From Flagellimonas hadalis (GTDB lineage Bacteria; Bacteroidota; Bacteroidia; Flavobacteriales; Flavobacteriaceae): DNA of 64,000 nt. Numbering within the stretch: the first letter of the stretch is position 1; each line of letters starts with the position of its first letter. Shown here one piece after another: positions 36,122 through 44,003 of the stretch. Location: assembly GCF_007785775.2 (NCBI RefSeq), contig NZ_VNIK02000009.1:1-64000 (forward strand), given 5' to 3'. The translations under genes were made by a program, and so were the position numbers. The notes below the pieces were generated by a model. That model worked only from the letters and a program-made list of their open reading frames with translations. It made no database searches and was not told the origin of the DNA.

Positions 36122-36481
36122 ATGGGAAGAGAATTGACAGAACAGGAACTGCACAACCTGGCCATGAACATTGTGGGACGCGAACTGGAGGCCGATGGTT
36201 TTGAGTTTATGGCCATCAACAGTAAATTGAAGAAAAACCCCCAGTATGTGTGCCTCAAGGAAAAATTGCTGCATTTTATTGTGGTGCGCAATGTGGGGTT
36301 CCCTTTGGATCCAAGGGAATATGATGCTGAATTGATGCAGACCGTAAAGGACCATGCCCTCAAATTCGAGGCAAGGACGTTTTATGCCGGAGTAGGGCTT
36401 TCCAATGCTTCGGACAGGGGGCTTCCATTGTATCTGGATGAAGAATATATTGTGGACTATCAAGGCTTAATAGAGATCTAG
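36122..36481 (+). CDS. small Nqr-associated protein (often annotated NqrF-like)
   Basis: 119 residues from the ATG at 36122 (MGRELTEQELHNLAMNIVG); an earlier in-frame ATG at 36038 would read through both hairpins and is less likely. No Fe-S cysteines, no FAD or NAD motif and no membrane helix, so it is not a second NqrF even though such proteins are sometimes labelled so. Features: YVCLKEKLLHFIVVRNVGFP and FYAGVGLSNASDRGLPLY. Placement between nqrF and apbE suggests a role in Nqr assembly or cofactor loading; that is inference. Confidence 0.8.
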   Translation: MGRELTEQELHNLAMNIVGRELEADGFEFMAINSKLKKNPQYVCLKEKLLHFIVVRNVGFPLDPREYDAELMQTVKDHALKFEARTFYAGVGLSNASDRGLPLYLDEEYIVDYQGLIEI

Positions 36482-37486
36482 ATGATGAAAAAAGCATTTT
36501 TATTAGGAGCGGCCCTGCTGTTTTTGGGTTGTGGCAAAGGGCAATGGACCAAAAACCAAAACTGGGGCAATGCACTCGGAACCACCTATTCCATCATTTA
36601 CATTTCGGATAGGGAACTGGATTATCAACAAGAGATCGATTCTGTTTTTCAAGTGGTGAACCAATCCATGTCCACCTACATCCCCACATCGGACATCTCC
36701 AAGATCAATGCAGGTGACTCCACCATTGTTGTGGACGATATGTTCAGAGAGGTCTTTGATATCTCGAACAAGGTACACAAGGCCTCAAACGGCTATTTTG
36801 ACCCCACTGTGGGCGTTTTGGCCAATGCATGGGGATTTGGCCCTGGGGAACAGATGGAGCTCGATAGCCTGAGGGTAGATAGCCTCTTGGCCTATGTGGG
36901 ATGGGACAAAGTGGCCATCAATAAGGACAATACAATATTCAAGGCACACCCGGCCATCCGTTTTGACTTTAATGCCGTGGCCAAAGGCTACGCCATAGAC
37001 CGCTTGGGAGCCATGCTGGACGCCAAGGGCATAAAGAACTATTTGGTGGAAGTGGGCGGAGAAGTGCTCGCAAAGGGCACCAATCTGGTTTCAGAAAAAC
37101 AATGGACGGTGGGTATCGATGACCCACAAGTGGAGGAAGGCCGCCAACTCAAGCAGATTGTTTCACTTAAGGATAGGGCCATGGCCTCATCGGGCAACTA
37201 CCGAAAATTTAGGGTGGACCCTGAAACGGGGAAAAAGTATGTGCACACCATCAACCCAAAGACGGGATATACCAAAAGTTCCAATGTGTTGGCCACCAGT
37301 GTCGTTGCGAACACCTGTGCCTTGGCCGACGCCTTTGCCACCACTTTTATGGCCATGGATTTGGAAGAATCCCAAAAACTGCTGGGGGAACATGAGGAAT
37401 TGGAGGCCTATATCATTTATCTGGATGAAGAGGGAAATACCACTGAATTTATGACCCCCGGGTTCAAAGCATTGGTAAAGCAGTGA
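36482..37486 (+). CDS. apbE: FAD:protein FMN transferase (lipoprotein)
   Basis: 334 residues. Transfers FMN from FAD to Thr in S/TGAT motifs of NqrB and NqrC. Lipobox LFLGC (Cys17) anchors it in the envelope. Signatures: NALGTTYSIIYI, MSTYIPTSDISKIN, GYFDPTVGVLANAWGFG, DFNAVAKGYAIDRLG, NYLVEVGGEVLAKG and the metal-site end HTINPKTGY with VVANTCALADAFAT. Starts on the stop codon of the preceding small gene (TAGATG) and closes the nqr cluster. Convergent with the methyltransferase, with no spacer. Confidence 0.96.
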   Translation: MMKKAFLLGAALLFLGCGKGQWTKNQNWGNALGTTYSIIYISDRELDYQQEIDSVFQVVNQSMSTYIPTSDISKINAGDSTIVVDDMFREVFDISNKVHKASNGYFDPTVGVLANAWGFGPGEQMELDSLRVDSLLAYVGWDKVAINKDNTIFKAHPAIRFDFNAVAKGYAIDRLGAMLDAKGIKNYLVEVGGEVLAKGTNLVSEKQWTVGIDDPQVEEGRQLKQIVSLKDRAMASSGNYRKFRVDPETGKKYVHTINPKTGYTKSSNVLATSVVANTCALADAFATTFMAMDLEESQKLLGEHEELEAYIIYLDEEGNTTEFMTPGFKALVKQ

Positions 37487-38251
37487 TTATTTTCTCACCA
37501 AAGGAATGATCTCCCCTTTCGCCAATCGGTATTTTTCCACATCTTCCTTTGGAAGAACGGAAGTGTAATCCACTTCCTCGACGGTGAATCCCATGCTGCG
37601 GAGTTTGTCAAAATAGTCCCTTCCGTAAATACGCACATGGTCGTATTGTCCAAAGATTTTGGCCCGTTCCTTTTTATCGGTGATGGTGTCGTCCTCAAAG
37701 GTGTTTTCCCTTTTTAAGTCCTGTGGAATCTGGAAAATGCCCCATCCGCCCGGTTTCATCACTCGGTAAAGCTCCTGCATGGCTTTGGTGTCATTTGGGA
37801 TATGCTCCAGCACATGGTTGCACAAGATCACATCAAAAGCATTGTCTTCAAAAGGCAAATTGCAGATATCGGCCTTTACATCCGCTAACGGGGAATTAAG
37901 GTCGGTGGTGGTATATGCAATGTTCCTCAACCTTCTGAACCTTTTGTAAAAGGCCTGTTCGGGTGCAAAGTGGAGCAGTTTGAGCGGTTTGGTAAAGAAA
38001 TCCGTTTCGTTTTTGAGATAGAGCCAGAGCAAGCGGTGTCTTTCCAGGGAAAGGGTGGAAGGGGAAAGTACATTTTCCCGCGGGTTCTCATAGCCATAGG
38101 GAAGAAAACTCCTGAAACTTTTTCCATCGATGGGGTCAGTGAAGTTTTTTCCCTTTAGGGAAAGGGCAATCAAGGGACGTACCCAGTAGCTCAATCGAAT
38201 TAGAAGGGGTCTTGGAATAAGATTGAGAAGGTATTTAAATAGTTTTGACAC
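37487..38251 (-). CDS. class I SAM-dependent methyltransferase
   Basis: 254 residues. Starts with GTG at 38249-38251; a stop lies two codons upstream and no other start exists for about 160 codons. Methyltransferase core: KLLHFAPEQAFYKRF, CNLPFEDNAFDVILCNHVLE, HIPNDTKAMQELYRVMKPGG and a C-terminal YGRDYFDKLRSMGF. The basic N-terminus (KLFKYLLNLIPRPLLIRLSY) could bind membrane. The substrate is unknown. The GTG lies inside the left inverted repeat of the GxxExxY element, so the element abuts or created the start. Confidence 0.85.
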   Translation of the reverse strand: MSKLFKYLLNLIPRPLLIRLSYWVRPLIALSLKGKNFTDPIDGKSFRSFLPYGYENPRENVLSPSTLSLERHRLLWLYLKNETDFFTKPLKLLHFAPEQAFYKRFRRLRNIAYTTTDLNSPLADVKADICNLPFEDNAFDVILCNHVLEHIPNDTKAMQELYRVMKPGGWGIFQIPQDLKRENTFEDDTITDKKERAKIFGQYDHVRIYGRDYFDKLRSMGFTVEEVDYTSVLPKEDVEKYRLAKGEIIPLVRK

Positions 38252-38695
38252 GAATTACACAAATTTACACGAATGGCTTAAAGTAAAACTCTCTTATACG
38301 TAAGTTGATCCTCGCCAAAATTGATGATCAAGCCCAGTTTCATTTTGGATGCAGCCAAGTAATTCATAGTCTGCTTCACATGGCTACTACTAATATTTTC
38401 AACTGCTTTGAGTTCCAATATGATTTTATCATCAATAATAAAAATCAGCAAAGTAGTGGTGCTTTAGCAGCTCTCCTTTATAGATAATGTCAAATTTGAC
38501 TTCTTTTCTGAAAGGAACACCATTGGATTTCAGTTCAATTTCCAATGCATCGCTATACACTGCCTCACTAAAACCCTTGCCCAATTCATTGTGGATATCC
38601 ATGCACAGACCAACAACAAAATAGGACTCATTTTTATATAGGATTTGGGACATATAAATTTGAGAAATTAGTGAAAATTCGTGGGATTCGTGTCA
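38246..38695. mobile_element. putative GxxExxY-carrying repeat-bounded element
   Basis: Left arm 38246-38274 and right arm 38667-38695 are inverted repeats, 24 of 29 positions identical when one is reversed. Each arm is built of about three copies of a 9-10 bp motif like ATTCGTGT. Between them is only the GxxExxY gene; there is no transposase or integrase. I infer a small non-autonomous or intervening-sequence-like element. No target duplication was identified. Confidence 0.5.
38278..38653 (-). pseudogene. GxxExxY protein gene, frameshifted
   Basis: The first 71 codons read as a GxxExxY protein (MSQILYKNESYFVVGLCMDI at the start, signature GFSEAVY, then KHHYFADF). The frame then hits a stop. 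Shifting by one base at the five-A run at 38440-38444 restores the rest of the family (IIDDKIILELKAV, MNYLAASKMKLGLIINFGED, YKRVLL) and gives 124 residues, the usual size. The lesion is thus one extra A/T in a homopolymer: a true frameshift or a sequencing error. Function of the family is unknown; the D-ELK pattern recalls PD-(D/E)XK nucleases. Confidence 0.85.
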
Positions 38696-38714
38696 GCAAA
38701 AAGACTGTTGGGGC

Positions 38715-39533
38715 CTAAAGCACCAATTTCTTGCTGCGGAATTCATCCTCCTCATCACTGGTAATGCCGAGGGCCTCATAGATATATTGATAAGTGGAGA
38801 GCAGTTCCGGTTTTCCGTCGACCAAGGCCACATCGTGTTCAAAGTGCGCACTGGGCTTGCCGTCCGCGGTCAGAATGGTCCATCCGTCCTTCAACTGCTT
38901 GATGCGCCTAGTCCCCATATTGATCATGGGCTCTATGGCGACCACTGTACCATTGACGAACTTTTTCCCACGTCCCCTTTTGCCATAGTTGGGCATCTGG
39001 GGATCTTCATGGAGTTCTTTTCCCAAACCGTGGCCCACCAGTTCGCGCACCACGCCATAGCCATGGTCCTCACAATACTTTTGGATGGCATAGCCCACAT
39101 CGCCTACTCGGTTTCCTTCCTTGAATTCCCGGATACCGATGTAAAGCGACTCCTTGGTCACCCGAAGCAGTTTTCTGGTCTCCTCTGCCACCTCGCCCAC
39201 TTCAAATGTGTAGGCATGGTCCCCGTAATAGCCGTTTTTGAGCGCTCCGCAATCCACGGACACGATATCACCTTCCTTAAGGGGGTCGTTGTTCGGGATT
39301 CCGTGTACCACTTGGGCATTGGGACTCCAGTTCAGGGTATTGGGAAAATCGTACATGCCCAAAAATCCGGGAACGGCGCCCTGTTCCCTGATGTATTCTT
39401 CGGCCATTTTATCCAGATGCAGGGGATTGGCGCCCGGTTTGATCTCCTTGGCCAACATGCCCAAGGTCCTGGAGACCACGAGGGCACTTTCCCGCATCAA
39501 TTCAATTTGCTCTGCTGTCTTGACTTGAATCAT
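38715..39533 (-). CDS. map: type I methionine aminopeptidase
   Basis: 272 residues. Removes the initiator Met from nascent proteins using two metal ions. Ligand-bearing motifs in order: HGIPNDDPLKEGDIVSVDCG-type segment (IVSVDCGALKNGYYGDHAYT), LVGHGLGKELHEDPQMPNYG, GTVVAIEPMINMG and AHFEHDVALV. A TAnnTTTG box lies 5 nt from the ATG, consistent with a leaderless mRNA. It follows gpmI on the same strand with a 44-nt gap. Confidence 0.96.
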   Translation of the reverse strand: MIQVKTAEQIELMRESALVVSRTLGMLAKEIKPGANPLHLDKMAEEYIREQGAVPGFLGMYDFPNTLNWSPNAQVVHGIPNNDPLKEGDIVSVDCGALKNGYYGDHAYTFEVGEVAEETRKLLRVTKESLYIGIREFKEGNRVGDVGYAIQKYCEDHGYGVVRELVGHGLGKELHEDPQMPNYGKRGRGKKFVNGTVVAIEPMINMGTRRIKQLKDGWTILTADGKPSAHFEHDVALVDGKPELLSTYQYIYEALGITSDEEDEFRSKKLVL

Positions 39534-39538
39534 AGTTG

Positions 39539-39546
39539 CAAAGATA
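39539..39546 (-). promoter_or_regulatory. -7 promoter box of map (TATCTTTG)
   Basis: Exact TAnnTTTG on the minus strand, ending 5 nt before the map ATG. Confidence 0.55.
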
Positions 39547-39577
39547 AATTGATTCTATGGATTTTGGCCATGTTTGT

Positions 39578-41095
39578 CTAAACGAGTGGTTTTTGGGTCA
39601 TTGCTTCAGGCTGTGCCACTCCCATCAGTTTTAATATGGTCGGGGCAATGTCCCCAAGAACTCCACTTTTTATCTGTTTCAGATCCTTGTCCACCAAGAT
39701 CAAAGGGACGGGGTTGGTGGTGTGTGCCGTATTGGGGCTGCCATCCGGATTGACCATGGTGTCACAGTTGCCATGATCGGCAATGACAATGGTGGTGTAT
39801 CCATTTTCCAGTCCAGCAGTAATCACATCCTTGGCACATTCGTCCACCGTTTCACAGGCTTTGATGGCTGCTGACATCACCCCGGTGTGGCCAACCATGT
39901 CAGGGTTGGCAAAATTGAGGCAGACAAAATCAACTTCTCCTTTTTGAAGTTCGGGGATGATGGCGTCGCGTATTTCGTAGGCACTCATTTCGGGCTGGAG
40001 GTCGTAGGTGGCCACCTTTGGTGATGGACACAGGATGCGTTGTTCCCCTTCAAAAGGTTCTTCCCGTCCACCATTGAAGAAAAAGGTCACGTGCGGATAT
40101 TTCTCCGTTTCCGCGATCCGGATCTGCTTCTTTCCATTTTTGGCGAGCACTTCTCCCAAGGTTTCCTTGATGTTGTCCTTGTCATAGATTACCTTGACCC
40201 CCTTGAAGGATTCGTCATAGTTGGTCATGGTGACATAGTACAGGTCCATTTTGTGCATGTTTTGCTCGTGGAAGTCCTGCTGGCTCAACGCTTGGGTAAG
40301 CTCCCTTCCACGATCGGTCCTGAAGTTGAAGAAGATGACCACGTCCCCGGGCTGTATTTTGGCCAAGGGTTGCGCATTGCTGTCCGTCAAGACCAAAGGT
40401 TTGATGAACTCGTCGGTGACCCCTTCGTCATAGCTTTCCTGCATGGCCTTGCCGATGTCCTGAATTTTTTCGCCCTCGGCGTTCACCACCACATCATAGG
40501 CCAATTTTACCCGTTCCCATCGTTTGTCCCGGTCCATGGCATAGTACCTGCCGATCACTGTGGCCAGTTTGGTGCTTTTGTCGGAACAGAAATTCGTTAG
40601 GTCCACCAAAAAGCCTTTACCGCTTTTCGGATCTACGTCCCTGCCATCGGTAAAGGCATGTACGAATGCGTTCTTGACACCGCTTTCATCGGCGGCCTTG
40701 ATCAGTGCTTTTAGGTGGTCTATGTGACTATGCACGCCACCATCGCTCACCAGGCCAAGAAAGTGTACGGCCTTGTTGCTGCCCTTGGCAAAGGCAAAGG
40801 CCTCCTGGATCACCTTTTCGTTTTTCAGGGTATCTTCCTTTACGGCCTTGTTGATCTTGGCCAGGTCCTGATAGACGATCCTACCGGCCCCAAGGTTCAT
40901 GTGCCCAACTTCGCTATTGCCCATTTGTCCCTCGGGCAGGCCTACGTTCATCCCGTCGGTGAGCAGGTCTGCATTGGGGTATTGGGCGTATAGGGAGTCC
41001 ACAAATGGGGTATTTGCCTGAGCAATGGCAGAAACTTTGGGGTCTGGGGATTTTCCCCAACCGTCCAAAATCATTAAAATGACCTTCTTGTTCAT
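39578..41095 (-). CDS. gpmI: 2,3-bisphosphoglycerate-independent phosphoglycerate mutase
   Basis: 505 residues. Interconverts 3- and 2-phosphoglycerate in glycolysis with two Mn2+. Alkaline-phosphatase-like motifs: LMILDGWG at the N-terminus, the phosphoserine site GQMGNSEVGHMNLGAGR at about 56-72, HAFTDGRDVDPKSG, RTDRGRELTQAL, FANPDMVGHTG and ADHGNCDTM with the metal-binding His and Asp. Single gene with its own -7 box. Confidence 0.97.
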   Translation of the reverse strand: MNKKVILMILDGWGKSPDPKVSAIAQANTPFVDSLYAQYPNADLLTDGMNVGLPEGQMGNSEVGHMNLGAGRIVYQDLAKINKAVKEDTLKNEKVIQEAFAFAKGSNKAVHFLGLVSDGGVHSHIDHLKALIKAADESGVKNAFVHAFTDGRDVDPKSGKGFLVDLTNFCSDKSTKLATVIGRYYAMDRDKRWERVKLAYDVVVNAEGEKIQDIGKAMQESYDEGVTDEFIKPLVLTDSNAQPLAKIQPGDVVIFFNFRTDRGRELTQALSQQDFHEQNMHKMDLYYVTMTNYDESFKGVKVIYDKDNIKETLGEVLAKNGKKQIRIAETEKYPHVTFFFNGGREEPFEGEQRILCPSPKVATYDLQPEMSAYEIRDAIIPELQKGEVDFVCLNFANPDMVGHTGVMSAAIKACETVDECAKDVITAGLENGYTTIVIADHGNCDTMVNPDGSPNTAHTTNPVPLILVDKDLKQIKSGVLGDIAPTILKLMGVAQPEAMTQKPLV

Positions 41096-41114
41096 GTGAT
41101 GGAAATTATGTTTT

Positions 41115-41122
41115 CAAAAATA
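41115..41122 (-). promoter_or_regulatory. -7 promoter box of gpmI (TATTTTTG)
   Basis: Exact TAnnTTTG on the minus strand, 19 nt upstream of the gpmI ATG. Confidence 0.5.
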
Positions 41123-41162
41123 TTGAATATCCGTTTATACGTAACGATCTCTTTTTCTCGTC

Positions 41163-41183
41163 ATTCCGAATTTGTTTCGGAAT
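41163..41183. repeat. REP-like intergenic palindrome
   Basis: 8-bp perfect stem ATTCCGAA/TTCGGAAT (41163-41170 with 41176-41183), loop TTTGT. The loop-and-stem core CCGAATTTGTTTCGG closely matches the hairpin at 36041-36060. Confidence 0.5.
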
Positions 41184-41466
41184 CCCATAACATAGAAAAT
41201 CAGTAATCCAATGAGAACTTGAAACGAGTTCAGGCTGATAAAAGTTTTGTTTTTGATAAAATCTGGGCAATCCACAAAATTAAAATGATCTGCTTGGATG
41301 CCCTAGGGATTCGCTATTTTTCTGATTGCGAAATTGTTAATTATTTTATGTTAATATTGAAGGGTTGTTAAAGTTTAGTTATTTAAGTGTTAATCATGTA
41401 ACATCTTGCTTTTTGGGGAGTCTACTTTTATAGAAGTTTTAATTCATTAATCAAAAAACAATCATC

Positions 41467-41847
41467 ATGAAAAAAACAATTTTTGCAGTAGCTGCATTTT
41501 GCATGCTAGCAGTGACCGGCGTTTCCGCCAACGAACTTCCTTCCAACGAAAATCCGAACCTTATTACATCGGTTCCCGAACTTAGCAGCTTTTGTAAGGC
41601 TGTGATGCAGGGCGATGTGGAGACCGTAAAAAAACTTATCGAACTTGGAGAGGACGTGAACCAAAAATCTTTGGGTATGGCCCCCATACATTTTGCGGCA
41701 CGTTACAACAAAGCTGAAGTGTTGCAAGTGCTGATTGACAATGGAGCCGATTTGAAACAGCGCTGTGACAAGGGCTATTCGGTAAAAAAACATGCCGAGT
41801 TGTCCAATGCCACCGATGTACTTGCTGTTTTGGAAACCGCTATGTAA
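41467..41847 (+). CDS. secreted ankyrin-repeat protein
   Basis: 126 residues. Signal peptide 1-21 (MKKTIFAVAAFCMLAVTGVSA), then about three ankyrin repeats: FCKAVMQGDVETVKKLIELG, GMAPIHFAARYNKAEVLQVL and a degenerate third (GYSVKKHAELSNATDVLAVL). Ankyrin repeats mediate protein binding; a periplasmic partner is expected but not identifiable. Monocistronic, with a strong terminator. Confidence 0.9.
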   Translation: MKKTIFAVAAFCMLAVTGVSANELPSNENPNLITSVPELSSFCKAVMQGDVETVKKLIELGEDVNQKSLGMAPIHFAARYNKAEVLQVLIDNGADLKQRCDKGYSVKKHAELSNATDVLAVLETAM

Positions 41848-41875
41848 AAAGAAAAGGAGTTTATTCGTCCAAACA

Positions 41876-41908
41876 AAAAGGCCCATCCTTAAGGATGGGC
41901 CTTTTTTT
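41876..41908 (+). terminator. strong terminator of the ankyrin gene
   Basis: Perfect 15-bp palindromic stem (41876-41890 with 41891-41905), which can fold with a small terminal loop, followed by a run of T to 41908. It lies 28 nt after the stop. Confidence 0.92.
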
Positions 41909-41961
41909 TGCCTCATTTTACCTATTTATAGTGTCCTAGCAAAAGAGTATGTCATCGTGGC

Positions 41962-42129
41962 CTAGAATTCAAAGCCAGTAAAAGCCCTGTACAAAAATGC
42001 ATATACCGCCATGAACAGCATAACCGCACAAAAGATGGAGTACCCCTTCAAAAAAAGTACCACAAAGCTTGGTTTACAATCGTCGAATGCCTCAAAATAG
42101 AGGTGCTTAAAGTGTAATAGTGTTCCCAT
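41962..42129 (-). CDS. small membrane protein (DUF6747-like, tentative)
   Basis: 55 residues from the ATG at 42129 (MGTLLHFKHLYFEAFDDCKP); an in-frame start at 42156 would add nine unlikely residues. One membrane helix (YSIFCAVMLFMAVYAFLY) near the C-terminus and the ending FRAFTGFEF-like (RAFTGFEF) recall short Flavobacteriaceae proteins of the DUF6747 type. No function is known. Confidence 0.7.
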   Translation of the reverse strand: MGTLLHFKHLYFEAFDDCKPSFVVLFLKGYSIFCAVMLFMAVYAFLYRAFTGFEF

Positions 42130-42252
42130 AATGTGTTCTCTCGTTTTGGATAGCACAAATGGGCAAGCAAATGGATGGTTTACGATTTGGGGTCATTCCA
42201 AAGATAGTGAAATCTAATGACTTGGGTCCTTTTATCGATGAACGTGCCGATT

Positions 42253-43017
42253 CTATCGACCTGAATATTTTTCGATGGCCTCCCTTATTTTTTCTATTCT
42301 ATTTTCTGGGTCGGGGTGGGTGCTCTGGAATTCAGGGACCCGATTTGGACTAGCGGCGGCCTTCAAAATTTCCATTACTGTAATCATTTCTTGGGGGTCG
42401 TAACCGGATTCGATCATGAACAGTACGCCAAGGTCATCGCTCTCCAGTTCGTCACCACGTCCATTTTTCAACAAGGTGTTCTGTCCAATGCCGCTCACCA
42501 CACTTCCCATGTCGCCACCCACGGATGCGCCAGTGGCCAAGGTCTGCCAAAATCCGCTCTCGGCAATCCGTTCTGCGGAGTGCCTACCGATGACGTGGCC
42601 GATCTCGTGCCCAAGCACGCCGGCCAATTGGGCCTCGTTGAGTTGGGAGAACAGGGCGTAGGTAATGAAGATCTGTCCACCCGGAAGGGCAAAGGCGTTT
42701 ATAGTGCGGTCGTCCGCCAACAAATGGAAATCATACTTATAAGGGGTCTCGCTGGCAATGCTGTTCTGTACAAGTCGGCTCCCCACTTGGTCCACCAAGT
42801 TCTGCAAACGCTCATCGGGATACAGTCCTCCGTGCTGTTGCGCCATTTCCGGGGCGCTCTGCAGCCCAATGGCGATTTCCTGCTCGGTGGTCATGTCAAT
42901 GTTCTGCACCCTGCCGGTGTAAGGGTTCTCCTCTTGGTTGCTGCAACGGCGGATAAAGGCAAAGGCCACAATGGCAAGGCCTATCAGGATTCGGATCCTC
43001 CAACTTCCTCTTCTCAT
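42253..43017 (-). CDS. M48 family metallopeptidase
   Basis: 254 residues. An N-terminal membrane anchor (residues 8-22), then the zinc site HEIGH at 137-141 and the third ligand Glu in RGDELESDDLGVLFM. It also has GGQIFITYALFSQLNEAQLA and the His-rich FQSTHPDPENRIEKI. The domain order matches BepA/LoiP-like periplasmic proteases, minus TPR repeats. A role in envelope protein quality control is inferred. An M15 peptidase gene follows upstream on the same strand. Confidence 0.9.
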   Translation of the reverse strand: MRRGSWRIRILIGLAIVAFAFIRRCSNQEENPYTGRVQNIDMTTEQEIAIGLQSAPEMAQQHGGLYPDERLQNLVDQVGSRLVQNSIASETPYKYDFHLLADDRTINAFALPGGQIFITYALFSQLNEAQLAGVLGHEIGHVIGRHSAERIAESGFWQTLATGASVGGDMGSVVSGIGQNTLLKNGRGDELESDDLGVLFMIESGYDPQEMITVMEILKAAASPNRVPEFQSTHPDPENRIEKIREAIEKYSGR

Positions 43018-43059
43018 GGTGTTCGTGTTTACCGATAATGGAAGATACGAAAAAAGGGA

Positions 43060-43794
43060 CTACAAAAGTTTGGGATTGATGTCCAAAATATGGTCCTGGA
43101 CATAGGTCCGCACAAAGCCGGCCGTAAAGTGCTCAATGCCCAAAAACTCTTCTTCCTGCATCAGTTTCAGAACGTTCAGCTTTCGGTATGCCGTGAGCAT
43201 GGGGATGGAAATGGGCGCATAGCTATAGTGCCAAGGCTCATATTTGAAACCACGTCGTCGGGGATCGTTCGTGTAGACCAGATAAAAGCCGAACTTTTCC
43301 GAGTTTTCGTCCAGCCAAAGTTTTAGCCCTTCGTAAGGCCCGCCACTTTCAAATTTTCCAGGGACCAACACATCTCCCGATGCTTTGGGATAACCGTCTA
43401 TGATATCGATGTCCGTGCCCCAGTGGTGCCTGCTGGTACCGGGAATGGTGGAATACTCTATGATCTTGTCGATGGCATCCAGGGGAGACATGCGCTCATC
43501 TTCGGTGTAGCTGAGGTATTTGCGTTCCCAAATGCCCTCCTGCCGGTAGAAATCCCGATAGCTGGACACGATCTTGATGTCGAACCCGTCCGAATAGGCG
43601 GCCTTTTTCATTTCCAAAAAGGCATCGTGTGCTGCTTTTCTCAAGTTGATGCCCTCTCCAAAAAGCTCCACTTTGGCTTTTCCCATCAACTCTTCGGTCG
43701 TGTATTCATCTTTGGTGGGGAAAGTAAAAAATGGGGGCAGGGCACAGGCCAGGCCCGATACGGAGGTGGTTTTTAAAAAAGTCCTTCTTTTCAT
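43060..43794 (-). CDS. M15 family D-Ala-D-Ala carboxypeptidase-like protein
   Basis: 244 residues. The N-terminus MKRRTFLKTTSVSGLACALP is a twin-arginine signal (RRTFLK), so it is likely exported folded by Tat; a TatA gene is at 53034. The zinc peptidase site shows GTSRHHWGTDIDI with His and Asp ligands, and YEPWHYSYAP with Glu and His. VanY/DacC-type M15 enzymes trim peptidoglycan stem peptides. Lies 42 nt upstream of the M48 gene on the same strand. Confidence 0.9.
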   Translation of the reverse strand: MKRRTFLKTTSVSGLACALPPFFTFPTKDEYTTEELMGKAKVELFGEGINLRKAAHDAFLEMKKAAYSDGFDIKIVSSYRDFYRQEGIWERKYLSYTEDERMSPLDAIDKIIEYSTIPGTSRHHWGTDIDIIDGYPKASGDVLVPGKFESGGPYEGLKLWLDENSEKFGFYLVYTNDPRRRGFKYEPWHYSYAPISIPMLTAYRKLNVLKLMQEEEFLGIEHFTAGFVRTYVQDHILDINPKLL

Positions 43795-43950
43795 CGTAGC
43801 TCGTTATTCGGTTATTAGATCTTCGTCCATCAAACAACGTAAAAATCGCAATAATCTGTCAATGAAGCCAAAAAGAGATCAAAATTTATCCATTGTGCAT
43901 TTGCGGATGAAGGCGGATTTTTCGAATCTTCGACCTTCCCTTCGTTGGCC

Positions 43951-43967
43951 CCTTCGACTGCGTTCAG
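43951..43967 (-). repeat. dispersed intergenic repeat, copy 1
   Basis: On the minus strand reads CTGAACGCAGTCGAAGG, matching the consensus CTgAGCGnAGyCGAAGg shared with copies at 49826, 55095 and 55144. It lies between the M15 gene and the type B sorting-domain gene. Confidence 0.6.
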
Positions 43968-44003
43968 GGTGACAGCTCGATACACTGTGCGATGTTTTCC
44001 CGA

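Larger units (their letters stand above)
41096..41466. other. intergenic region between gpmI and the ankyrin gene
   Basis: 371 bases between divergent genes, AT-rich near the ankyrin end. It holds the gpmI -7 box (41115-41122) and a REP-like palindrome (41163-41183). No good open frame was seen. The ankyrin gene has only a near match to the -7 element (TACTTTTA at 41423-41430). Confidence 0.5.

Noticed and set aside
37487-38251. Alternative reading of the methyltransferase as truncated by the GxxExxY element
   Set aside because: The N-terminal sequence from the GTG looks complete and native, and its length is normal for the family, so I keep it as intact and only flag the repeat at its start.
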